Positions 8,519 through 17,615 of a DNA stretch of 64,000 nt are shown here, piece after piece. Each line of letters starts with the position of its first letter. The first letter of the stretch is position 1. This DNA is from UTCFX2 sp963788145 (GTDB lineage Bacteria; Chloroflexota; Anaerolineae; Anaerolineales; UBA4823), in the NCBI GenBank assembly GCA_963788145.1, contig CAWBFQ010000007.1, forward strand, positions 1,054,001 through 1,118,000, given 5' to 3'. The notes beneath the pieces were generated by a model. The model did not search any database, was not told the origin of the DNA, and worked only from the letters and a program-made list of their open reading frames with translations. Both the position numbers and the translations under genes were made by a program.

Positions 8519-9841
8519 TCAACGGATGATCGGGAATGTAACGATATAGATCGCCTGGTAAGACATCATTTGATTGGTGGGTTGATTTTCCATTTCACCC
8601 CCAACAATAAAGATGAGGTTGCCCAGCGGAACTAAACCGAAATGAGCGGTTGCTCCTTCAGAAAATAACCTGAAATCTTGCCAGGTGTTTTTGATCGCTA
8701 GGTATGTCAGGGAAGATGGCTTCTTACCATTATTTTGAATTCCGCCAACGACCTCGATGATGTCCGCCAGCCCGGCGACCCCCATCCCGTAACGACCTAC
8801 GGGCATAGGCTCCCCCTCCAGCCATTGAGACGGATATTCTGCCTCTCTATCCGGCATGTAGATCAGGTTAGAATCAAGCGCGGTCTTTCCGTCATACCCA
8901 CCCAGGATATAGATCTTTCCACCCACTGCGGTTGCTCCAGCATAACCGCGCGGCGATGGCAGATGCGATTTCTCTTGCCAGACGCTTGTGTCTGGATCGA
9001 ACATCAACACCGAGTCCTGATAGCGTTTGCCATCCCAGCCGCCAAATAAGTAGATTTTTCCCTCGAAAGCGACGATTGCATAAGCGCTCAGACCCATCGG
9101 CATAGGCGGACCCACCTCCCAGGTATCCTGGCGCGGGTCATAGATTTCTAGAACAGAAGTTGCTTTGTCGGCGGCGAGCTTGCCCCCAGGAACGTAAATC
9201 TTGCCGCCAAGAACCACCGCTCCGACGTCGAAGACAGGTGTTTTTTTTGATGCCAACTTTGTCCAATGGTCTGCGGCGGGATCATAGCGTTCTACACTTC
9301 CGGAAGGGCCATCTCCTGTATGACCGGCAATTGTGTAGATTAAGTTCTCGCTGGCGACAGCCGCCAATCCGTAGCGAGCAGTGGGCATTGGCGACAGAAT
9401 TGTCCATTGTGGGGTGTTTGCCGGATCCCCTGTTGGCTGGTCGCTTACCGGCTGGCGTGATCTCCAGAATAAAAATGCTGCCGCGGTCAGCGCAGCCAGC
9501 GCCAAAACTGCCAGCAGTATGACAACAGTTTTCGGGTTCTTAGCCGCAGATTTTCTAGAGACCTCTGGACTCTTGATCGCCGCTTCAGCAGAAGGCGTTG
9601 CCTCCATGGTAGACGATATATCCACCAACCTGGTGTTGATCGCATATAGAACTGCCTCGGTGCGTGAATTTACCCCGATCTTTGTAAAGATATTCCGCAG
9701 ATGGACTTTTACTGTGTTCGGGCTGATGAATAACTGGCTGGCAATCTCTTTGTTGCTGACCCCCGTAGCTAACAGGCGTAAGATCTCCTGTTCGCGATCG
9801 CTCAACTCATTTTCGGTGACAGACATCATCAGAAAACCCAT
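8519..9841 (-). CDS. Membrane-anchored LuxR-type regulator with Kelch propeller
   Basis: The 440-residue protein joins three parts. A LuxR/GerE helix-turn-helix occupies about residues 10-68 (LSDREQEILRLLATGVSNKE, then SPNTVKVHLRNIFTKIGV). A single membrane helix follows near 105-125 (TVVILLAVLALAALTAAAFL). An outward domain of at least five Kelch repeats covers about 145-435, with repeated GGKIYV/LGG and YDP..W motifs. The layout implies a cytoplasmic DNA-binding domain controlled directly by an extracytoplasmic beta-propeller, a one-component transmembrane regulator. No receiver or kinase gene is adjacent. Internal ATGs at 9829 and 9826 are possible starts. The ligand and target genes are unknown. 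Confidence 0.8.
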   Translation of the reverse strand: MGFLMMSVTENELSDREQEILRLLATGVSNKEIASQLFISPNTVKVHLRNIFTKIGVNSRTEAVLYAINTRLVDISSTMEATPSAEAAIKSPEVSRKSAAKNPKTVVILLAVLALAALTAAAFLFWRSRQPVSDQPTGDPANTPQWTILSPMPTARYGLAAVASENLIYTIAGHTGDGPSGSVERYDPAADHWTKLASKKTPVFDVGAVVLGGKIYVPGGKLAADKATSVLEIYDPRQDTWEVGPPMPMGLSAYAIVAFEGKIYLFGGWDGKRYQDSVLMFDPDTSVWQEKSHLPSPRGYAGATAVGGKIYILGGYDGKTALDSNLIYMPDREAEYPSQWLEGEPMPVGRYGMGVAGLADIIEVVGGIQNNGKKPSSLTYLAIKNTWQDFRLFSEGATAHFGLVPLGNLIFIVGGEMENQPTNQMMSYQAIYIVTFPIIR

Positions 9842-9883
9842 CCAACTTGATAGACTTAAATGGATTATAACATCCCGATTTTC

Positions 9884-10495
9884 TTATTTTTCCGCGGTTG
9901 CCCACATGTTCATAAAGAGCTCAAAATAACCAAAGCGCACCTTCTTCATCTCAAACCCAGATCGCCCAAAATACCATCCCAAAAGTGGAAGAGTGTACAT
10001 GAAGACATGCTCTTTGATCTCCTCCGGGCTTACCAGGCGCACGGACGCCATCCAATTCAAAATCACGTTGGACCAGGCTGCTGGCGTCGTGATGATCAGC
10101 ACCCCTCCCGGTTGGAGCACCCGATGCACCTCGTTGAATAATGAAACCAGAACTTCTGGATTTAGATGCTCAACCACGGCCAGCATGGTCACCGTCGAAA
10201 AGAACCCATCATCAAATGGTAAGCACGGTTCTACGTTCAAGTCGAGTTGGTGCCACTGGATCTGCAAATGAGGTAGATTGGTCGATAATTGATCAATTGC
10301 ATATTTCTGTTGAAAGTAAGTATGAGTCAGGAAATATGGATAGCTCCCACCACCGATATCCAGGATCCGGCCATCACGTAATCGCTCGGGAATCAGATTG
10401 TTTGCCGTTCGGGTGCGCATCCTGGCCAGCATAGGTTCTAACAATCCTTTGCCGCGCGTAACCGAGGTTGGTTGATGGTTGCTATTTTCAATCAT
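9884..10495 (-). CDS. Class I SAM-dependent methyltransferase
   Basis: The 203-residue protein has the SAM-binding motif I ILDIGGGSYPY near residues 44-54 and DLNVEPCLPFDDGFFSTVTM as motif II/III near 90-105. The post-motif HRVLQPGGVLIITTPAAW follows near 125-145, all typical of Methyltransf_11. Its position, divergent from the sugar-phosphate transferase at 10627, suggests modification of a sugar, lipid or small molecule of the envelope pathway. The substrate is not identifiable. The 131-bp divergent region presumably holds promoters for both genes. Confidence 0.75.
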   Translation of the reverse strand: MIENSNHQPTSVTRGKGLLEPMLARMRTRTANNLIPERLRDGRILDIGGGSYPYFLTHTYFQQKYAIDQLSTNLPHLQIQWHQLDLNVEPCLPFDDGFFSTVTMLAVVEHLNPEVLVSLFNEVHRVLQPGGVLIITTPAAWSNVILNWMASVRLVSPEEIKEHVFMYTLPLLGWYFGRSGFEMKKVRFGYFELFMNMWATAEK

Positions 10496-10582
10496 GATTC
10501 CTGGCTTTCCTTATCCACTATAAAATAAATTTCATCACCATATTCAGGAATGGCGCTTTTCCACAACTCCCAATTGCTTCGA

Positions 10583-10613
10583 TTGACCCCGTTCCAATCA
10601 AAGCAATTATAAT
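10583..10613 (+). promoter_or_regulatory. Putative sigma-70-type promoter for sugar transferase
   Basis: TTGACC at 10583-10588 and TATAAT at 10608-10613 are separated by 19 bp, slightly long. The start of transcription would fall only about 6-8 bases before the ATG at 10627, and no ribosome site is visible, so the mRNA may be nearly leaderless. Confidence 0.45.
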
Positions 10614-10626
10614 AAATATAACCGTC

Positions 10627-12033
10627 ATGTTTCGCCGATTCTCTGTTAATTTTACCCTGCTTTCAATCTCCCTAGATGCACTGTTTGTGTGCGTCATGCT
10701 ATATGTCGCTGCTCATCTGCGCCCGCTGCTTGATTTTCTGCCGTTTGCCGCCGATTACCCCCGCTTAGTTCTGATTCCCTGGCAGGTTTATCCCTTGGTC
10801 ATGCTGGAATGGATCACAATCCTGGCGCAATTTTCTGTCTACGACGGGCGTCGCAACATGCGTAAAATGGATGAATTCACCAGCCTGACCTTCGGCTCAA
10901 TGCTGGCAGCGATGGCAATGGCCGGCACGCTCTATCTTTCTTTCAGGCAGATTTCTCGACTACTCTTTATTTTGTTTGTTCTGCTGACTTATTTCTCGAT
11001 GCTCATATGGCGTTTTCTTGCCCAGTCAGTTATACAACGGCGAAGCAGCCGTTTTGCTCAACAGCGTCGGGTGCTTATTTTGGGGGCGGGAAATGTCGGG
11101 CGTGCGATGCAAAAACAGATCAGCGAGCACCCCCGAACCGGCTTGCGCGTGATTGGCTTTCTGGATGATCAATTCGATCAGGATGACCAGGATGTACTCG
11201 GCCCATTGGATTCCCTGGAACAGACTCTACTCTCTTACAACCCAACAGATGTTGTCATCGCTTTGCCGCAACAAGCATATGCACAGATAAATCGCATGGT
11301 CGCAACCCTTCACCGACAACCGGTGAAGGTGTGGTTAATTCCAGATTATTTCCGCCTTGCATTACACAAAGCCGCAGTCGAAGAATTTGCCGGGATCCCC
11401 CTGTTGGATTTACGCGCTCCCGCTCTTTCAGACCAGCAACGGCTGGTCAAACGAGCCTTTGATCTGATTGTTTCTTTAATTGTGATGACCTTTGCATTGC
11501 TCTTAATGGCTCTGATCGGGCTGGCTATTCGCCTGGAAGGACCAGGTGTGGTGATTTTCAGCCAAACCCGGTTGGGAGAGAACGGGAAATTGTTCAAGAT
11601 GTATAAGTTTCGGACGATGCAACCGGACGCTGAAAATCTGCAAACAATAGTAGAACGAGTGGATGAGCTGGGGCGGATCATCCATAAAAGCGCTGATGAT
11701 CCGCGTGTCACCCGGGTGGGCAAGTTTTTGCGCCGCTCCAGCCTGGATGAATTGCCTCAGCTATTCAATGTATTACGGGGCGAAATGAGCCTGGTTGGCC
11801 CCCGTCCAGAGCTGCCACATCTGGTGGAATTCTATGATACCTGGCAACGCCAACGATTTGCTGCACCGCAGGGGATCACCGGTTGGTGGCAGATCAACGG
11901 GCGCAGTGACCGTCCCATGCATTTGCATACAGAAGATGATTTGTATTACATTCAGCATTATTCGCTGGCGTTAGATGTGTTGATTTTGCTCAGAACTTTC
12001 GCCGCGGTTGTCACGGGGAAAGGCGCATTTTAA
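10627..12033 (+). CDS. Polyprenyl-phosphate sugar-1-phosphate transferase (exopolysaccharide initiation)
   Basis: The 468-residue protein has the WbaP/CpsE/EpsL-type layout: four or so N-terminal membrane helices (residues about 10-130), a Rossmann-like CoA-binding domain (VLILGAGNVGRAM, about 148-160) and a fifth hydrophobic segment. It ends with the bacterial sugar transferase catalytic domain. Catalytic-domain hallmarks are KMYKFRTMQPDAE, RRSSLDELPQLFNVLRGEMS and LVGPRPELP, with a final GKGAF. Such enzymes attach the first sugar phosphate to undecaprenyl phosphate on the inner membrane face and so start exopolysaccharide or O-antigen synthesis. It therefore likely works with the glycosyltransferases at 1265 and 17605. 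Confidence 0.88.
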   Translation: MFRRFSVNFTLLSISLDALFVCVMLYVAAHLRPLLDFLPFAADYPRLVLIPWQVYPLVMLEWITILAQFSVYDGRRNMRKMDEFTSLTFGSMLAAMAMAGTLYLSFRQISRLLFILFVLLTYFSMLIWRFLAQSVIQRRSSRFAQQRRVLILGAGNVGRAMQKQISEHPRTGLRVIGFLDDQFDQDDQDVLGPLDSLEQTLLSYNPTDVVIALPQQAYAQINRMVATLHRQPVKVWLIPDYFRLALHKAAVEEFAGIPLLDLRAPALSDQQRLVKRAFDLIVSLIVMTFALLLMALIGLAIRLEGPGVVIFSQTRLGENGKLFKMYKFRTMQPDAENLQTIVERVDELGRIIHKSADDPRVTRVGKFLRRSSLDELPQLFNVLRGEMSLVGPRPELPHLVEFYDTWQRQRFAAPQGITGWWQINGRSDRPMHLHTEDDLYYIQHYSLALDVLILLRTFAAVVTGKGAF

Positions 12034-12061
12034 TCAGAATCGAAAAATGGGTCTTAATTCG

Positions 12062-12091
12062 CTGGACAAAAATGGAAGGCTCTAGTAAAAT
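12062..12091 (+). promoter_or_regulatory. Putative promoter for rpsT
   Basis: CTGGAC at 12062-12067 and TAAAAT at 12086-12091 with an 18-bp spacer lie about 46 bp upstream of the rpsT start. The -35 match is partial. Confidence 0.4.
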
Positions 12092-12136
12092 AGCAAGCCG
12101 TGATTATTGCAGGAGTTATTGGATCGGAGGATACCA

Positions 12137-12412
12137 TTGGCGAATATTAAGTCGCAAATTAAAAGAAATAAGCAAAACGAAAAGCGTCGTCTGCGAAATC
12201 GTTTATATGCTGGGCGAGCCCGCACTTTCGTTAGAAAAGCGCGCCAGGCCATCCGGGAAGGCTCTTTGGAAGATGCCACCCTGGCAACTAGACAGGCGAT
12301 CAGCACCCTGGATAAGACTGCTGATAAAGGCATCATTCACAAGAATAACGCTGCCCGCCGAAAAAGCCGCTTGATGAAGCACTTGAACGCGCTCGAGAAA
12401 AAAGCGGTATAG
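12137..12412 (+). CDS. rpsT: 30S ribosomal protein S20
   Basis: The 91-residue basic protein starts at TTG 12137 (LANIKSQIKRNKQNEKRRLR), six bases after GGAGG at 12126-12130. This matches the conserved MANIKSQIKR start of S20, which frequently uses a non-ATG codon. The family pattern continues with RARTFVRKARQAI and the conserved AADKGIIHKNNAARRKSRL-type C-terminus (here TADKGIIHKNNAARRKSRL). S20 binds 16S rRNA early in small-subunit assembly. It is a single-gene unit with its own terminator. The weak TTG start could be part of the autoregulation known for S20 in E. coli, but that is inference. Confidence 0.95.
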   Translation: MANIKSQIKRNKQNEKRRLRNRLYAGRARTFVRKARQAIREGSLEDATLATRQAISTLDKTADKGIIHKNNAARRKSRLMKHLNALEKKAV

Positions 12413-12437
12413 TTTCTGTTTGCTTCGCAGCCCTTTG

Positions 12438-12468
12438 AACGGGAGCTATACCTTGCTCCCGTTTTTTT
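12438..12468 (+). terminator. Rho-independent terminator after rpsT
   Basis: AACGGGAGC at 12438-12446 pairs with GCTCCCGTT at 12455-12463 and is followed by a run of T to 12468. This is the strongest intrinsic terminator in the window. Confidence 0.9.
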
Positions 12469-12535
12469 AATTTTCATGTATTTGAATCTCTTGCATCGTC
12501 CATTTATGGCAAGAAATATCGCATAATTCACGCAT

Positions 12536-13417
12536 ATGTTGCCTACTTTCCTGATTGCCGGTGCTGCAAAATCCGGCAGCACCACATTGTGGAACTTTTT
12601 GAAAGCGCATCCTCAAGTGTACATGGCGCCAATGAAGGAAGTAAATTTCTTCATCACAGATGTATGGTGGGCGCGCAACGAGAAGGGGATGGATTGGTAT
12701 TCAAATCTGTTTAGAGAAGTTGAGGGGGTAAAAGCATATGGTGAAGCGTCTATCAATTACATGTCGCGGCCTGAGTTGGCTGAATTGATTCACCAGGCGC
12801 TTCCACAAGTGACCTTGCTCTTCATCTTGCGCGACCCGGTGGATCGCATTTACTCACAATATTGGTATGAGCGTCAGGAGGGAACCCAACTACCGGGTTT
12901 TGATTCTTTTGTCAGACAGCGCCACACTTTGCTCAAGGAGTGGATTTGGGGAAGCCGTTATGACCTGCATTTGAAACGGTTCCTAAACCTTTTTCCAGAG
13001 CAACAAATTCGGGTCATTCTGTTCAGTGATCTGAAAAGAAATCCCGATCAACTGGTAAAGAATCTCTATCGAGCTGTCGGGGTCGACGAGGAGTTTAGCC
13101 CGCAGAATTTGACCGCACGCCTAAATCCTACCCGCCGCGTTCACTCCGTCTTGCTTCAACGCTTGATTGTTAGAACGGAATCTCTTGCTTATCCTATTTC
13201 GCTGCCGCCTTTTATTCAGCGCCCAATGCACCGTCTCCGAAAATCGCTGCGTAAGGCTAACTCAAGCTCCATTTCAATTCCTCCCATGAAAGCGGAACAG
13301 AGAGCCGAATTATTACAGGAGTTCTCGGGCACAATCGACTTTATTGAACAATTTCTGAAGCGACCTTTACCGGATTGGCGCAGCAACTCCGAGATCGAGT
13401 ATAATTTTCCGGCTTGA
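12536..13417 (+). CDS. Sulfotransferase (PAPS-dependent family)
   Basis: The 293-residue protein has the 5'-phosphosulfate-binding loop AGAAKSGSTTLWNFLKAHP at residues 8-26 and the 3'-phosphate-binding segment LRDPVDRIYSQYWYE near 97-111. Both are defining motifs of the Sulfotransfer_1 family. These enzymes move sulfate from PAPS to hydroxyl or amino groups of glycans or lipids. With polysaccharide genes upstream, a sulfated surface glycan is a reasonable guess. No PAPS synthesis gene is in the window. It is followed 39 bp later by argS on the same strand. Confidence 0.85.
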   Translation: MLPTFLIAGAAKSGSTTLWNFLKAHPQVYMAPMKEVNFFITDVWWARNEKGMDWYSNLFREVEGVKAYGEASINYMSRPELAELIHQALPQVTLLFILRDPVDRIYSQYWYERQEGTQLPGFDSFVRQRHTLLKEWIWGSRYDLHLKRFLNLFPEQQIRVILFSDLKRNPDQLVKNLYRAVGVDEEFSPQNLTARLNPTRRVHSVLLQRLIVRTESLAYPISLPPFIQRPMHRLRKSLRKANSSSISIPPMKAEQRAELLQEFSGTIDFIEQFLKRPLPDWRSNSEIEYNFPA

Positions 13418-13456
13418 TCCGCCTGATTCTTCATATTTTCCAGAGGAACGATCACT

Positions 13457-15266
13457 ATGTTCGATATCGAACGAATAAAAATAGAAGAAGCCATTCAGTC
13501 ATATTGCGCTGAAAAGCAATTACCCAGACCGGATCTGATCCAATGGACGCCAATCCCATTTTCGGGAGAATGGGGCATATCGACCTCATTCTTTCAGCTT
13601 GCAGCTCTGGAGGCGCGCAGCGGGCATGCTCCCACGGGCGTCCTGGTGCCGCAGAGGGCCCAGCAGATTGCTAGCGAAGTCGCCGAACGCATCGGCCTTT
13701 CGGCGGGTTTTTCCCGCGTCGAAGCGGTGAAGGGTTATCTAAATTTATATTATTCCACCTCGGAATTCACTAATCGGGTAGTAGAAACCGTGTTAGCCGA
13801 AGGCAACCATTTCGGACGCGGCGCTCTAAAAGCGGAGCGCGTCATGGTGGAATATGCTCAGCCAAACACCCACCACTCTTTTCACATCGGCCATTTTCGT
13901 AATGCGATCCTGGGCGAGGCGCTTGCCCGATTGGTCGAATTTGCTGGATTCCCGACCATCCGCGCCACATACCCGGGCGATATCGGTCTTGGAGTGATCA
14001 CTGTGGTTTGGATGTACCAGAAGTTTTTCCTGGGACAAGAGCCTGAGGGCATTCATGAACGGGGCCAATGGCTGCTAAAGCTCTACACTGAAGCCACTCG
14101 CTTGCTGGAGCCGAAGGAAAACGAAACACCAGATGAGAAAGCTGTGCGTGAATCATACGATGCTGAGCGGCGCGAGGTTTACCGCCGATGGGACGCCGGA
14201 GACCCACAAATCCGAGAACTGTGGATGCGAACACGCGCCTGGAGCCTGGATGAGTTGGATGATATTCTGAATATGCTTGATATCCGGATTGAGGTCTGGT
14301 TCTTTGAGAGCGAAGTGGATCAACCAGCCAAACAGATTGTTGATGAACTCATCCAGTTGGGGATCGCCGATGACGAGCGCCCGAACGGCCCGGTGATTGT
14401 GAGGATCGACGAGAAGCTTGGGCTTAAAAAAGAAAAATATCGCACGAATGTGATCCTGCGTGGCGACGGAACCAGCTTGTACTTGACGAAAGACCTGGCG
14501 CTGGCGAAAGAAAAATTTGAGAAGTATGGGGTTGATCGCTCGATTTATGTCATCGACGTGCGCCAGAGCCTGCACATGCAGCAGACATTCAAAATTCTTG
14601 AGCTTTGGGGGTTCAAGCAAGCCGAGAAGTGCTATCACCTGGGTTATGGTTTTGTCAGCTTGCCCGAAGGGGCTATGTCAGCCCGGCGCGGCAGGCTTGT
14701 GCTATTTAAGGACGTTGCCGACGAAGCCATGCGCCGGGTGTTGTTAGAGATTGAGCAGAAGAACCCAGATCTACCGATGGAGGAGCGTTCTCTGGTTGCC
14801 AAACAGATTGGTTTGGGAGCGCTCGTCTATGCCATGCTATCAGTCGATAACAGCAAAGATATTGTGTTTGATATGGACTCGGCTTTGAATTTCGATGGGC
14901 ATACCGGTCCATACATTCAAAATGCGCATGTGCGAGCCAGAAGCATCATCCGCAAAGCTGGCGGTGTGCCTCCAGTCTCAAATTATGAATATCAGCTCAG
15001 CAATCAGGAGATTTTGCTGATTGATCTTGTCTCACGTTTCCCGGATGTGGTTCAACAGGCTGCAAACGAATATCGTCCATTGATTATCGCAAGTTACGCC
15101 TACGATCTTGCAAATGCATTTCATAGTTTTTATCACGCCGTTCCTGTCCTCCAAACCGAGAACAAGGATATTCGCCAGGCGCGTCTGCGTCTGGTCGAAG
15201 CGACCCGCCAGAACTCTGGCAAACGCAATCTACATCTTAGACATCGCAGCCCCAGAAGTGATGTAA
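13457..15266 (+). CDS. argS: Arginyl-tRNA synthetase (C-terminus frame-broken)
   Basis: The gene encodes a class I synthetase. It has an N-terminal Add-1 domain, the HIGH signature at residues 143-146 (HSFHIGHFRN), a Rossmann core, a KMSKS equivalent MSARRGRLV near residue 405, and a helical DALR anticodon-binding domain. It charges tRNA-Arg with arginine. Near 15213 an extra A throws the frame, so a literal reading ends in an unrelated tail at 15277. Dropping that base restores TLANAIYILDIAAPEVM and a stop at 15264-15266, the conserved end of ArgS. As argS is essential and the C-terminus contacts tRNA, a sequencing error is more likely than a real mutation. Confidence 0.9.
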
Positions 15267-15375
15267 AATTAGATTGACCTCTTGAAGAATTATTCACGTT
15301 TAATTCACACGTTTTACACTCTATCGTGGCCAATTAAATGTCCAAAACCATTTACATAAGGAGATAAACGATTTT

Positions 15376-16695
15376 ATGACCCCCATCCGAACGATCATCA
15401 TGGGCGCCGCAGGGCGCGACTTCCATAATTTCAATGTGTATTTTCGAGATAATCCAGATTATGAAGTGGTTGCTTTCACCGCTACCCAAATACCAGATAT
15501 TGCCGACCGTACTTACCCTGCTGAATTAGCTGGCCCCCGTTATCCCAAAGGGATTCCGATTCACCCGGAGAGCGATCTAGTCCAGTTGATTGAGGAGAAT
15601 AAAGCGGATCAGGTGATTTTCGCGTATAGCGATGTTCCTCATGAATACGTGATGCACAAAGCATCCCTGGTACTGGCTTCTGGCGCTGATTTTCGCCTGA
15701 TGGGACCTGCCACAACCCAGGTGAAATCCAAAAAGCCTGTTGTCTCGGTCTGCGCAGTGCGGACTGGGTCGGGCAAGAGCCAGACCACTCGGCGGGTTTC
15801 CTTGATCCTGCGCAGCATGGGTTTTAAGGTTGCAGCCATCCGCCATCCAATGCCTTATGGCGACCTGGTTAAACAGGCTGTTCAACGATATGCAACTTAT
15901 AGCGACCTGGACAAACATGAATGTACAATCGAAGAACGTGAGGAGTATGAGCCGCACCTGGACAATGGTGTGATTGTTTATGCCGGAGTGGATTACGAGC
16001 GCATCCTTCGTCAGGCAGAAGAAGAGGTCGATATTGTGCTGTGGGACGGAGGCAATAACGATTTCCCATTCTATCAGTCCGACCTGCAAATTGTGGTTGC
16101 AGATCCGCATCGGCCTGGACACGAATTGAACTACCATCCGGGTGAAACCAACGTTCGCCTGGCAGATGTGTTTGTGATTAACAAGGTCGATACAGCCACC
16201 CCCGTTGATGTATTGACCGTCCGCGACAACCTGAGAGCGGTTAACTCAAAGGCTACGATCATCGAGGCTGCTTCTCCGTTATTTGTGGATGATCCAACTG
16301 CAATTTTCGGCAAGCGCGTCCTTGTGATTGAAGACGGGCCAACCTTAACCCACGGTGGAATGGCTTATGGCGCCGGCTGGGTTGCGGCTCAACGCTTTGG
16401 CGCGGCTGAGATTATCGATCCACATCCTTATGCGGTGGGTTCGATCAAAGAGACCTATGAGAAATACCCGTCAACCGGTAAGATTTTGCCGGCGATGGGG
16501 TATGGAGAGACTCAGACGCGCGAGTTGGAACAAACGATCAATGCGATTGACTGCGATCTGGTCATCATCGGTACGCCGATTGACTTGAACCGGGTGGTTA
16601 AAATCAACAAGCCTACTCAACGAGTGCGTTATGAGCTGCAGGAAATTGGTCAGCCCAACCTGGAAGATATCCTAAGAAAGAAATTTGGGAAGTAG
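15376..16695 (+). CDS. Cyclic 2,3-diphosphoglycerate synthetase-like GTPase/ATPase
   Basis: The 439-residue protein starts with a Rossmann-like domain (IIMGAAGRDFHNFNVYFRDN). It then has a P-loop domain with Walker A RTGSGKSQTTRR near residue 131, WDGGNNDFPFYQSDLQIVVA as the switch/Walker B region and NKVD near 268. This architecture matches the archaeal cyclic 2,3-diphosphoglycerate synthetase family, which also occurs in many thermophilic and anaerobic bacteria where cDPG has not been shown. The bacterial role is therefore open (compatible solute, or another phosphate transfer). AAGGAGA at 15357-15363 gives a strong ribosome site. Confidence 0.75.
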   Translation: MTPIRTIIMGAAGRDFHNFNVYFRDNPDYEVVAFTATQIPDIADRTYPAELAGPRYPKGIPIHPESDLVQLIEENKADQVIFAYSDVPHEYVMHKASLVLASGADFRLMGPATTQVKSKKPVVSVCAVRTGSGKSQTTRRVSLILRSMGFKVAAIRHPMPYGDLVKQAVQRYATYSDLDKHECTIEEREEYEPHLDNGVIVYAGVDYERILRQAEEEVDIVLWDGGNNDFPFYQSDLQIVVADPHRPGHELNYHPGETNVRLADVFVINKVDTATPVDVLTVRDNLRAVNSKATIIEAASPLFVDDPTAIFGKRVLVIEDGPTLTHGGMAYGAGWVAAQRFGAAEIIDPHPYAVGSIKETYEKYPSTGKILPAMGYGETQTRELEQTINAIDCDLVIIGTPIDLNRVVKINKPTQRVRYELQEIGQPNLEDILRKKFGK

Positions 16696-16716
16696 CTTTA
16701 GCGAGAGGTCTTGATG

Positions 16717-16756
16717 AAAATGACTGTGAGCGTATGAACCCGCCCGCAGTCATTTT
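16717..16756. terminator. Bidirectional terminator between convergent genes
   Basis: AAAATGACTG at 16717-16726 pairs with CAGTCATTTT at 16747-16756. The A-run on one side and T-run on the other let the same hairpin end transcripts from the GTPase gene (plus) and the DNA methylase gene (minus). Confidence 0.7.
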
Positions 16757-17615
16757 ATTTGCCTTGAAAAGGCTTTGGATCAAAGTTCATCCAATCGATT
16801 TCTGCACATCCGCTAAATCGTTTAGCCATCACTTGCAGCGCCTGAGGGTTGTTATCAACAAGAATGAACCGCCGACCCAGAGTCAAGCAACTTTCACCTA
16901 TTGCGCCGCTGCCAGCAAAAAAATCTAATACCAGGTCTCCCGGATTGGATGAAGCCCGCACAATCCGGTTTAAGATGCCCAGCGGCTTCTGGGTTGGATA
17001 GCCTGTTTTTTCTTTGCCGTTGGTTGCCACAATGGTGTGCCACCAGGTATCTGTCGGCAGTTTGCCGCGTGCAGCTTTTTCAGGTCCTACCAGCTTAGGG
17101 GCTAAATACGGGATGCGCTCAATCTCATCGACGTTGAAAGTATAGTGTTGTGGATCCTTCACATAAACGAGAATATTATCGTGCTTAGGAGGCCATTTTT
17201 TCTTGGTCCGTCCACCATAATCGTAAGCCCAGATGATCTCGTTCAGAAAGCTCTGCCGCCCAAAGATCTGATCCAACAGCAATTTACAATAATGTACTTC
17301 CCGGTAATCGATATGGAAATAGAATGAACCATGAGCAGTAAGCACACGCCGGGCCGCCAATAGGCGTGGTTCAAGAAAGGAAAGATAGTCATCAAAGGTA
17401 TCGGAATATTGCTGGCTGCCAAGTTTGATGGTCCGATAGCGAGCCCCACTAAATCCAGTCCTATCACCGGTCTCAGAACGTACTGTGCTGATTTGGGTGC
17501 GTTTTTGCTGCTTACCGGTGTTAAAAGGCGGATCAATATAGATCAGATCCACACTCTCATCTGGCAGTTCGTTCAGGATTGGCAGGTTATCGCCGAAATA
17601 GATTCTATTTTGCAT
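16755..17615 (-). CDS. Orphan DNA methyltransferase (N6-adenine or N4-cytosine, beta type)
   Basis: The 286-residue protein has the catalytic motif DPPF at residues 28-31 (YIDPPFNTG) before the SAM-binding motif LDFFAGSGAIGE near 236-247. This order is typical of beta-class N6-adenine/N4-cytosine methylases (N6_N4_Mtase family). DPPF rather than SPPY favours N6-adenine. No restriction endonuclease, specificity subunit or second modification gene lies nearby, so it is a solitary methylase, possibly regulatory. Its 5' end overlaps by 11 bp the end of the GT26 gene that precedes it on the same strand. The recognition sequence cannot be predicted from sequence alone. Confidence 0.85.
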   Translation of the reverse strand: MQNRIYFGDNLPILNELPDESVDLIYIDPPFNTGKQQKRTQISTVRSETGDRTGFSGARYRTIKLGSQQYSDTFDDYLSFLEPRLLAARRVLTAHGSFYFHIDYREVHYCKLLLDQIFGRQSFLNEIIWAYDYGGRTKKKWPPKHDNILVYVKDPQHYTFNVDEIERIPYLAPKLVGPEKAARGKLPTDTWWHTIVATNGKEKTGYPTQKPLGILNRIVRASSNPGDLVLDFFAGSGAIGESCLTLGRRFILVDNNPQALQVMAKRFSGCAEIDWMNFDPKPFQGK

